Part shown: positions 35,328 through 42,580 of the stretch, piece by piece
Numbering within the stretch: the stretch's first letter is position 1
How the letters are laid out: every line of letters starts with the position of its first letter
DNA from: Clostridia bacterium
GTDB lineage: Bacteria > Bacillota > Clostridia > Oscillospirales > CAG-272
NCBI GenBank assembly: GCA_024405755.1
Contig: JAKSOD010000007.1
Coordinates: 1 to 61,768 of the forward strand
DNA length: 61,768 nt
Direction: 5' to 3'
Position numbers and translations under genes: made by a program
Notes under the pieces: generated by a model
The model's database searches: none
Seen by the model: only the letters and a program-made list of their open reading frames with translations
What the model was told of the DNA's origin: nothing

Positions 35328-35356
35328 ATTATATCATATCATATAACAAAAATCAA
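35328..35356 (-). promoter_or_regulatory. rplS promoter
   Basis: Minus strand: TTGATT (35351-35356), a 17-bp spacer and TATAAT (35328-35333). Confidence 0.65.
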
Positions 35357-35415
35357 GACTTTTTTAGTATTTTTTTGAAGAATTTATATATTTTTCAGGA
35401 TTATTCGGGTTAGTT

Positions 35416-36888
35416 TCAGTTCTTTATAAAATTCTTGCTCTGTTTCAGATAGAACAATGCTCCGAGAACTATCCATACAACCAGCATAATATAGGATTCT
35501 TTGCAGAAATGAACCGATTCCAGTCCGGGTATCGGAATAAGCTGAAGAACCATGAAAGCGAAGGAGAAAATAACACCTATTATCGACATAACTTTGAGGA
35601 ATTTAGTTCCGTCACCGTCACGTCTGAGTGTCCTTGAAGTTGCAAGGCAGGTAAAAGCATACCCGATAGATGCACCGATTGCACTCATATCAACAAACCA
35701 TCCGAGAGCCTCACGCCCGAGAATGGGACCTGCAAGGGAAACTGCCATACAAAACAGCATTGCATTTTTCGGAGTCTGATATTTTTCATCAAGTTTTCCG
35801 AAGAATCCGGGGAGAAAACCGTCACGTGCCATGGAATACATAAGACGGGAAGACGCCATATAAAAACCCATGATTCCCGAAAGAACAGCACTTGACACAC
35901 CGATGCCTATTAATACTTTACCGAAAGTACCGAGAAGTTCTTCAGCAGCAACGAGAAGGACCCATTCGCCATTCACTACGCGCTCCGGCCAATTCTCAAG
36001 AGCGGCGGCGGCAACTGTATTGTTGGATGTGTAGACAAAGCAGCCGAAAGCAATGGCTATCACCATAATTCCCATTACTTTTTTATAGGAAAATTTGAAT
36101 TCCTCGGCAGCCTGCGGAATGGTATCAAAACCTACGAACGCCCACGGAGCAATGGCGAAAGTTGCAAGGACAGCGGACATTATTCCGCCCGTTCCGCTGT
36201 GAGCAAATTCACTGACATTTACTGCCGCTGCTCCTGCCTCTTCGGCAGCAGCCTTGAAAGCGGTTTTGTCAAACCCCCATATAGGCTGCATATTGATCCC
36301 CTTTGCCTTGGCTGAGATCAGTCCTGCGGCACAAAGGGTAAATGCACATACTGCAAGCATCACTGCAAGCACAGTCTGAATGAATCCCGCCTTCTTCACT
36401 CCGATAATGTTAAGTATACCGAAAAGGATAAGTATCGACATGGCAAGGATCATTTCTCCCATATATACATCAAATCCCGCAATTTGATAATGGAAGCCGA
36501 ATTTAAGTATATCGGCACTGCCGTCGAGTCCGTCAACAATAAGACCGATCGCGGTAGAGTTCATAGGAACATTGGTCAGATAGGCAGCAACAAGAAACCA
36601 TCCGCAGATATAAGCGGCTCTCTTACCGAAACACATTTTGGAAAATGTGAATTCACCGCCCGCCATAGGATACTTCGGTACCATATAAGCGTAACTGAAA
36701 GCAATGATCACCATCACGAGCGCGCCGAGCACCATTGCAATAGCAGTTCCAGCAACACCTGAATTAGGAAGGAATTTTTTGCCGGGATTAATGAACGATC
36801 CCCATCCGATTATGCATCCGAAAGCAATCGCCCAGACGTGCATTGGATTCAGTTGTCTTTTTAATGTAACTTCCTGTTTGTTATTCAT
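35416..36888 (-). CDS. APC-family amino acid/polyamine permease
   Basis: A 490-aa integral membrane transporter with about 12 hydrophobic segments. The APC consensus region appears near the N-terminus as VWAIAFGCIIGWGSFINP. The later AFVGFDTIPQAAEEF segment and a GWFVDMSAIGASIGYAF loop follow. The substrate may be an amino acid, choline or an amine. The gene lies 13 bp downstream of a LicC-like nucleotidyltransferase, pointing to import of the alcohol or amine that enzyme activates. GAGAGG precedes the ATG at 36888 by 5-6 nt. An upstream opening to 36909 is not used. Confidence 0.85.
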   Translation of the reverse strand: MNNKQEVTLKRQLNPMHVWAIAFGCIIGWGSFINPGKKFLPNSGVAGTAIAMVLGALVMVIIAFSYAYMVPKYPMAGGEFTFSKMCFGKRAAYICGWFLVAAYLTNVPMNSTAIGLIVDGLDGSADILKFGFHYQIAGFDVYMGEMILAMSILILFGILNIIGVKKAGFIQTVLAVMLAVCAFTLCAAGLISAKAKGINMQPIWGFDKTAFKAAAEEAGAAAVNVSEFAHSGTGGIMSAVLATFAIAPWAFVGFDTIPQAAEEFKFSYKKVMGIMVIAIAFGCFVYTSNNTVAAAALENWPERVVNGEWVLLVAAEELLGTFGKVLIGIGVSSAVLSGIMGFYMASSRLMYSMARDGFLPGFFGKLDEKYQTPKNAMLFCMAVSLAGPILGREALGWFVDMSAIGASIGYAFTCLATSRTLRRDGDGTKFLKVMSIIGVIFSFAFMVLQLIPIPGLESVHFCKESYIMLVVWIVLGALFYLKQSKNFIKN

Positions 36889-36901
36889 ATTGTCCTCTCT
36901 T

Positions 36902-37798
36902 TCACACATCGTATGTCTTGTCTATTGCTTTAAGTTCACGGAAAGTATCAATCTCTATGATATCTTCGTCGTGACATTCAAGGATTTCAACCTTATAGTC
37001 GTTTTTAAAAATTTTCAGCGGAACCTGCTCCCAATAGAGTTCCTTTCCTCCGGGTTGCTCGTATGCTTCTTTGAGGTGATTGGAAAGTTTATGACCGTCC
37101 GCCTCGTTCCAGTAGGAAATCCCGACCATCTGATAACAGTCCATACCGCCTACCTTCTGTTCCACAATAACATTATCCTTTACGGTAAAGCACCAGTCGT
37201 CGGAACGCGCCTTCTTTATTCCGAGGAAATCTGAAGTATAATGATACTTCTTTATAATAGCCGGATTTGAGATCAGCAGGTCAGCCTCAAAGACATAGGC
37301 ATTTGAAAGAAGATATCTCGCGCATATTGAAGATGAAATATTATTTGCCTCGTTGTAAATGGGATTTTCAAGGAATTTTATGTTCGGATATTTATATAGA
37401 AGCTGATCAAACTGCTCGGCAAGATAACCTCGGACAATGATGATATCTTCAATGCCGGCGGCATAAACAGCGTCGATCAATCCGTCGATAATGCGTTTTC
37501 CGTTGACTCTGACAAGAGGTTTCGGAGTATTGAGTGTTACGGGAACAAGTCTTGATCCGAAACCTGCGGCGATAAATATCGCACGTTTTGCACGGTAAGG
37601 CTCCAGGGCGTTCACACCTTCGGTAGTAATCGATCCGTCGGAAACATACTTCATTTCCGTAAGTTCTTTCATTACACGGTTAATGGTTGCAAGGGAATGC
37701 GGAGTATTCTTCTCAATCTGTCTTTGAGTCATTGATGACCCGGAAGTAGCAAGAAGTTCAAGAATATCAAATTGTTTGCGTGTGAGTTTTTCTTCCAT
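36902..37798 (-). CDS. Winged-helix/LicC-like nucleotidyltransferase fusion
   Basis: A 298-aa protein. The N-terminal ~65 residues form a winged helix (KQFDILELLATSGSSMTQRQ, SLATINRVMKELTEM). The rest is a LicC/GlmU-type nucleotidyltransferase domain with FIAAGFGSRLVPVTLNTPKP (residues 74-93), FEADLLIS and EIDTFREL. LicC makes CDP-choline for phosphocholine decoration of surface glycans in other bacteria. The fused regulator domain may let it sense product or control its own operon with the APC permease. The start at 37798 has GAAAGG nearby. A consensus promoter lies ~165 bp upstream, with a long leader between. Confidence 0.8.
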   Translation of the reverse strand: MEEKLTRKQFDILELLATSGSSMTQRQIEKNTPHSLATINRVMKELTEMKYVSDGSITTEGVNALEPYRAKRAIFIAAGFGSRLVPVTLNTPKPLVRVNGKRIIDGLIDAVYAAGIEDIIIVRGYLAEQFDQLLYKYPNIKFLENPIYNEANNISSSICARYLLSNAYVFEADLLISNPAIIKKYHYTSDFLGIKKARSDDWCFTVKDNVIVEQKVGGMDCYQMVGISYWNEADGHKLSNHLKEAYEQPGGKELYWEQVPLKIFKNDYKVEILECHDEDIIEIDTFRELKAIDKTYDV

Positions 37799-37964
37799 TT
37801 TTATTTCCTTTCATAGTAATAAATGTGCCGTCGGAGTTTCAATTTTTGCCGATCACGTTAAAAAATGAAACGCTGAAAATTCGGAAATGAGAATTGCGGG
37901 TGAAAAACAGACAAATCGAGCTCTGCGTTTCAATTCGCAGAGTCATTTTGTCTTTATGAAACAA
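37799..37964 (-). promoter_or_regulatory. Long 5' leader of the LicC-like/APC operon
   Basis: An untranslated leader of about 160 nt between the predicted start site and the ATG. It contains a perfect 7-bp hairpin CTCTGCG / CGCAGAG (37921-37942) near its 5' end. No poly-T tract ends a terminator inside it. It does not match a riboswitch class I recognise by eye. Confidence 0.4.
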
Positions 37965-37993
37965 ATTATACACTTATTTTTACGGTTTGTCAA
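37965..37993 (-). promoter_or_regulatory. Promoter of the LicC-like/APC operon
   Basis: Minus strand: TTGACA (37988-37993), a 17-bp spacer and TATAAT (37965-37970), a perfect consensus. Confidence 0.8.
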
Positions 37994-38104
37994 TAGCAGG
38001 CGTTAATTTTTTACTGAAAGAATATAAAATTTATTCAAAAAAAGCGAAGTTCTTTTCTTTTTCATCAAGAAATATATTTTGTATTATTGTTCAGATAGTC
38101 TATA

Positions 38105-38164
38105 TAAAAAAATAATCCGAACATTTTACCAATAGGTGGAAGTGTTCGGATTATTCATGTTTGG
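38105..38164 (-). terminator. Terminator after the XRE gene, copy of the tRNA-Leu terminator
   Basis: Stem AATAATCCGAACA / TGTTCGGATTATT (13 bp), followed on the minus strand by a T run. The 21 bases at 38144-38164 match 39519-39539 at 20 positions, so this unit is a second copy of the sequence just behind tRNA-Leu. Confidence 0.85.
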
Positions 38165-38217
38165 GATAATCGGATGAAACATATGTTTTCGATAAATCAG
38201 TGAATGGGATTGAGCCC

Positions 38218-39288
38218 TTATGTCAGTTCAATAAATTCTTTCTGATTTCTTATGCCGTCAAACAATTTTCCTGAAAGCCACCATTTGAAAGTGTCAATTC
38301 GTTTGTTTTCTTCAAGGGGACCATAAACCAACAAGTCATTTGAGTTGAATTCAAGCAAGTCAAAAAACGGGGATTCAAACCGCAAAGAAACAGGTGCCTT
38401 CATAAACAGTTCATCGAAACGTTCGGCATAGAACCGAGCTCTTTTCAGTTCAGCAATGGCATTTTGCGGCTCGGTGTATTCATAGATACGCGCTTTAAAG
38501 ATGGATATCAGCATCATTTCTTCATAATATCGGTTATAATTTCCGCTTGGAAACACCATTTCAATCATTCTTTGGGCAAGTATCAATGTTTCCATACATT
38601 GGAGATTCTTATCGTCAATATCTTTTTTGTTTATGAGTATATCGAGCATCCCGTCAAAGTGGTTCATCAGTATTTTCTGCTGATGCTTATCTTTTTTCTC
38701 ACCGGTCAATGCCCAATTGAGTACTGTGTTCTTATCCAGAGTCGGGGGATCGGGATAAAGCTTTGCATATTCTTCCGCCTCATCATTGCGACGTAACGCT
38801 GATAATGTCATCACAATTCCGGCAAGAGAATCATTTTTCAACTTTTCATCAGCTGCATTTTGGAATACAACAAAATACAGCTTTAAGACTTTTTCAAGGT
38901 CGGCATAAAAATTTTCCTGTGTTAAATAGTCGTCAAAAGTCCTCATATACAAGCAGCTTGCTTGCCAATCAATGTATTTCAGTTCCCCTGGATACTCTTT
39001 TGATGCCTTTTTCGCAAGTTCATATTGTTCGGGGTGATGTGCTTTTTCGTATAAATCATCATATTCGCGCTTTTTTGCATCTGATTCCGGCGGAACCATT
39101 CCGAGCAATTCGTCAGTCGTGACTTTCAGCAATTTTGCAATCGGAACGATTAAAGAGAGATCAGGACAGGAAATTTCTGTCTCCCACTTTGATACCGCTT
39201 GGTAGGAAATGCCCAGCAGATCTGCAAACTGCTCCTGCGTCATATCGCTTTGCCGCCGTAACTCCTTTATTTTTTTGCCAATACTCAT
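38218..39288 (-). CDS. XRE-family transcriptional regulator
   Basis: A 356-aa protein. The N-terminal ~66 residues are a classic Cro/CI helix-turn-helix (KKIKELRRQSDMTQEQFADL, GISYQAVSKWETEISCPDL). The remaining ~290 residues are helical without recognised catalytic motifs, probably TPR-like repeats for ligand or peptide sensing. No target gene is adjacent. It lies alone between two copies of a terminator-like repeat, the right-hand one abutting tRNA-Leu. This suggests arrival or duplication by integration at the tRNA. The start at 39288 has AGGAGAATACC upstream. Confidence 0.82.
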   Translation of the reverse strand: MSIGKKIKELRRQSDMTQEQFADLLGISYQAVSKWETEISCPDLSLIVPIAKLLKVTTDELLGMVPPESDAKKREYDDLYEKAHHPEQYELAKKASKEYPGELKYIDWQASCLYMRTFDDYLTQENFYADLEKVLKLYFVVFQNAADEKLKNDSLAGIVMTLSALRRNDEAEEYAKLYPDPPTLDKNTVLNWALTGEKKDKHQQKILMNHFDGMLDILINKKDIDDKNLQCMETLILAQRMIEMVFPSGNYNRYYEEMMLISIFKARIYEYTEPQNAIAELKRARFYAERFDELFMKAPVSLRFESPFFDLLEFNSNDLLVYGPLEENKRIDTFKWWLSGKLFDGIRNQKEFIELT

Positions 39289-39414
39289 ATCGGTATTCTC
39301 CTAAATATTTTTATTGAATCCGGATTCTGATGATAGTATATCACTGAACAGAAACAAAAGCAATAACGCGTTTTTTGAGATTAATTCAACTGGTGTTCGA
39401 GTTTTTGACCAAAT

Positions 39415-39445
39415 AAAAGCGAGGGCGCGTGCCCCTCGCTTTCAA
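39415..39445. terminator. Strong bidirectional-looking hairpin
   Basis: AAAGCGAGGG / CCCTCGCTTT, a 10-bp GC-rich stem with A-rich and T-rich flanks. On the minus strand it sits downstream of tRNA-Leu and upstream of the XRE gene, so it may act as a second tRNA terminator. Confidence 0.6.
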
Positions 39446-39483
39446 TTCATTTTTTCTTATTGAAATTCGGATATGTGAACATA

Positions 39484-39536
39484 ACAGAAAATCCGAACGC
39501 GTCACCATAGATAACGAAGTTCGGATTATTCTTGTT
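39484..39536 (-). terminator. tRNA-Leu terminator
   Basis: Inverted repeat AATCCGAAC / GTTCGGATT (39490-39498, 39519-39527). On the minus strand it is followed by TTCTG, directly after the tRNA 3' end. Confidence 0.7.
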
Positions 39537-39623
39537 TGGTGCCGGTGGCGGGGGTCGAACCCGCACGGTGTCGCCACCGCGGGATTTTGAGTCCCGTACG
39601 TCTGCCAGTTCCATCACACCGGC
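39537..39623 (-). tRNA. tRNA-Leu (anticodon CAA)
   Basis: On the minus strand the acceptor GCCGGTG pairs with CACCGGC. The anticodon arm is CGGGA-CTCAAAA-TCCCG, giving anticodon CAA for the codon TTG. A long variable arm (CGGTGGCGACACCG) marks a class II tRNA, and the T-arm GCGGG-TTCGACC-CCCGC is intact. The 3' CCA (TGG at 39537-39539 on the plus strand) is encoded. It is isolated from other RNA genes, and the sequence just beyond its CCA is duplicated at 38144-38164. Confidence 0.97.
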
Positions 39624-39766
39624 ACGTATGGCATATTATATCATACTAATCACAAAAAATCAACAACTTTCTTTCATTTTTGAAAAAATTTTGCGTTTTG
39701 CCTTTAATCACCCTACGCTCTTCCGTGTCATAGTATGGAAAGAATCTATTTTCAGGAGGATAAAAC

Positions 39767-40498
39767 ATGTTCAATGAAAACAGAAACGACATAAGTCAGA
39801 ACGCTGTGCCGCAGACGGAACGCGGCACAGAACGTATACTCCCGCAAAATAATGTCGGAATGGGCGGCACGGGAGAACCCGCTGCCGGTTATGAAGGCGG
39901 AGGTACCGGCGGTTTTTCTGAACCTGATTCAAACGGAAGAGAAATCTCTCCTTTCCCAGGCGGTGTCGCTCTGCCTTCCGTAAACGGGCAAAACGGTGAC
40001 ATTGATTATTATGAAAACGATTACGACGCTCCCGACGGAATCGGCGAAGGTGAAACAAATCAAGGAAATTCGGATTATACGGGCACAGGCTATCTGACTG
40101 TCGCAGTCCGTGCGGCAGACGGTGCGATCCCCCTTGAAGGTGCTCTTGTCACTCTTCGCCGCGGAACTGACGCTATCGGTCAAGGCGACGGAATCGCTTC
40201 TTTTACCACCGACCGAAGCGGTCTTACACCGCGGATCTATCTTGCCGCTCCTCCGCGTTCAAACTCAGACGAACCCGGCGGTCCCCGTGCGTACGCAACA
40301 TATTCCGTTGAAGTATCCCTGCCGGGATATCACTCAAACGTATATACCGACATTCCTGTCTTTGACGGGATCACTTCCGTTCAGACGGCAATTCTTATTC
40401 CCCTCCCCGAAGACGGTTCCGGAGGAGGTTCGGTTCCCGACAACGTGAATGTTTTCGGCAGAGAATACGACGGCGGTCCCGACGGAGGTACAAGATGA
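39767..40498 (+). CDS. Carboxypeptidase-regulatory-like domain protein
   Basis: A 243-aa protein without a signal peptide or catalytic site. The first ~105 residues are Gly/Asn/Asp-rich and look disordered. Residues ~108-222 (GYLTVAVRAADGAIPLEGALV, VTLRRG, TDRSGLT, YSVEVSLPGYHSNVYTDIPVFDG) match the carboxypeptidase-regulatory (transthyretin-like) beta-sandwich pattern. AGGAGG lies 8 nt before the ATG. The stop overlaps the start of the next gene (ATGA), so the product probably acts with the peptidoglycan-binding protein. A spore-layer or cell-wall role is inferred from the neighbours. Confidence 0.6.
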   Translation: MFNENRNDISQNAVPQTERGTERILPQNNVGMGGTGEPAAGYEGGGTGGFSEPDSNGREISPFPGGVALPSVNGQNGDIDYYENDYDAPDGIGEGETNQGNSDYTGTGYLTVAVRAADGAIPLEGALVTLRRGTDAIGQGDGIASFTTDRSGLTPRIYLAAPPRSNSDEPGGPRAYATYSVEVSLPGYHSNVYTDIPVFDGITSVQTAILIPLPEDGSGGGSVPDNVNVFGREYDGGPDGGTR

Positions 40499-41904
40499 CA
40501 ACACCCGGTGCAAGGCTTCCCGTAATTCCGGAATATATTACGGTACATCTCGGACGACCGAATTCTGACGCGCCAAATGTTACAGTACCTTTTCTCGATT
40601 ATGTTGCCAATGTCGCCTCAAGCGAAATATATCCGACTTGGCCGGAATCCGCAATCCGTGCCAATATGTATGCTCAGATCAGTTTTGCTCTTAACCGGAT
40701 CTATACAGAATACTACCGCTCACGCGGTTATGATTTTGATATAACAAATTCGACTGCGTTCGATCAGTACTACGTAAACGGCCGTGAAATATTCAGCAAT
40801 ATTTACGAGCTTGCAGGCGAACTGTTCAACAATTACGTCGTGCGCCAGGGCAGCGTTGAGCCTTTATTCACTCAATACTGCAACGGAACTACCGTCACCT
40901 GCAATGGTCTTTCTCAATGGGGTACAGTTGCACTTGCACGTCAGGGATTATCCCCTTATGAGATCCTTCAATATTACTTCGGTGATAACATTGATCTTAT
41001 TCGCAACGCTCCGATTGAAAATGTAACAGCTACGGCTCCGACCGTCCCCCTTCGTCTCGGCTCTGCCAACAACGATGTTCTGACACTTCAGATACGTCTC
41101 AACCGTATAGGCCGTAACTATCCGGCTATACCGAAGATCGTTGATCCGGACGGACAATTTTCTTATGACACAGAGGCAGCCGTAAGAGCATTTCAGCGTA
41201 TCGCAGGACTCGATCCAGACGGTGTTGTCGGAAATGCTACGTGGTATACTGTTCTCCGCTATTTCAATGCCGTAAAACGGCTCAATGAACTTGACTCAGA
41301 AGGACTGACTATTGAAGAGGTCACACAGGAATTCCCCGAAGTACTGTCCCGCGGTTCAACCGGGATCGGGGTTGAAAACCTTCAATACTATATCAATTAT
41401 CTTTCAGACTATTATCCTACCATTCCGAGAGTATCTCAGGACGGCATATTCGGTGCAGATACAGAAAACGCCGTAATCGAAATGCAGCGGACATTCGGTC
41501 TTGTCCCCGACGGCGTTGTCGGAGAACTGACATGGCAGAGAATGTATAACGCATATCTCGGAATCGTATCTACAATACCGCTTGAATATCTTGAAGGCAG
41601 CAGTGTTCCTTATCCCGGAGTACCGTTAAGGATCGGATCCGAGGGCGAAGATGTTTCACTCATCCAGCGATATCTCTCACGGATAAGCCGGACTTATACA
41701 GCAATCCCATCCGTTAGTGTCACGGGGTATTACGGGAATCAGACTCAGTCGTCTGTCAGAGCATTTCAGGAGTATTTCGGATTATCAACGCCTAACGGAA
41801 CGGTAAATGCCGTAACGTGGGATGCGATTTCCAATATTTTTGACGATGTCAGTGCGTCAGACACAATTCAAGCAGGTCAGTACCCGGGGTATGAAGTAAC
41901 CTGA
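40495..41904 (+). CDS. SpoIID-like domain plus three peptidoglycan-binding repeats
   Basis: A 469-aa protein. The N-terminal ~170 residues resemble a SpoIID/LytB domain: LDYVANVASSEIYPTWPESA near 28-48, then CNGLSQWGTVALARQGLSPYEILQYYF. SpoIID is a lytic transglycosylase of engulfment, but no catalytic Glu can be assigned here with certainty. Three PG_binding_1 repeats follow, at about 185-260, 280-350 and 375-450, each with the FGADTENAVIEMQ...DGVVGELTW pattern. No signal peptide is visible, which is odd for a wall protein and would fit a forespore- or mother-cell-acting spore protein. It overlaps the upstream gene by 4 nt. Confidence 0.75.
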   Translation: MTTPGARLPVIPEYITVHLGRPNSDAPNVTVPFLDYVANVASSEIYPTWPESAIRANMYAQISFALNRIYTEYYRSRGYDFDITNSTAFDQYYVNGREIFSNIYELAGELFNNYVVRQGSVEPLFTQYCNGTTVTCNGLSQWGTVALARQGLSPYEILQYYFGDNIDLIRNAPIENVTATAPTVPLRLGSANNDVLTLQIRLNRIGRNYPAIPKIVDPDGQFSYDTEAAVRAFQRIAGLDPDGVVGNATWYTVLRYFNAVKRLNELDSEGLTIEEVTQEFPEVLSRGSTGIGVENLQYYINYLSDYYPTIPRVSQDGIFGADTENAVIEMQRTFGLVPDGVVGELTWQRMYNAYLGIVSTIPLEYLEGSSVPYPGVPLRIGSEGEDVSLIQRYLSRISRTYTAIPSVSVTGYYGNQTQSSVRAFQEYFGLSTPNGTVNAVTWDAISNIFDDVSASDTIQAGQYPGYEVT

Positions 41905-41927
41905 ATCAAATACTGCGTGAGGTAATC

Positions 41928-42473
41928 ATGGAAAAAAGAACACAAACACAACACTATACCGAAAGAGATGCACGAAGAAATCTTCAAAGTTATCTGAGGC
42001 AATTATCATATACGGACACGTCAATTCCTCAGCTTCCTGTTGACGGAATTGAGGGTGATATGACTACCGAAGCAATATCATCATTTCAGAAAAGTCACGG
42101 ACTTCCGGTTACGGGAAGCGCAGATCAGCAGACATGGGAAGCAATCTATGATTCTTTTCTATCAAGCCGCAGTAAGTCTCTTGATCCCCAGCCGTTCTGC
42201 CCTTTCCCGACAGTTCCGGTAAATTACGCCGTTTCAAAAGGTGACAGCGGTTATCTTGTCAGAACGATCCAGCATATTCTTCATGAACTTTCTTTGATTT
42301 TTCCGTCATTTGAAAATGTTGATGAAACGGGAGATTATGACGAAAAAACTGCTGATACCATTTCCGAGCTTCAAGCAATAACTCTCAACGGTCAAACGGG
42401 AAAAACCGACCGTGAAACATGGAATACACTCGTCTCTCTCTATGACACTCTGACACTTTACATTGAACCTTGA
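41928..42473 (+). CDS. Peptidoglycan-binding domain protein
   Basis: A 181-aa protein made of two PG_binding_1-like repeats. The first (about 10-75) shows LRQLSYTDTSIPQLPVDGIE and TEAISSFQKSHGLPVTGSAD. The second (about 95-175) is more diverged. No signal peptide or enzyme domain is seen. It follows the SpoIID-like gene by 23 bp on the same strand, with TGAGG 5-6 nt before its ATG. It is likely a binding partner of the preceding protein in the same operon. Confidence 0.72.
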   Translation: MEKRTQTQHYTERDARRNLQSYLRQLSYTDTSIPQLPVDGIEGDMTTEAISSFQKSHGLPVTGSADQQTWEAIYDSFLSSRSKSLDPQPFCPFPTVPVNYAVSKGDSGYLVRTIQHILHELSLIFPSFENVDETGDYDEKTADTISELQAITLNGQTGKTDRETWNTLVSLYDTLTLYIEP

Positions 42474-42580
42474 CGGAATTTCCCGTCACACCATAAATAT
42501 ATCCCTACGGAATAAACACCGACAAAACGGTTATACAATATATAGAAAATCGAAAATCCATTCCGTTCCGGAGGGACAAA

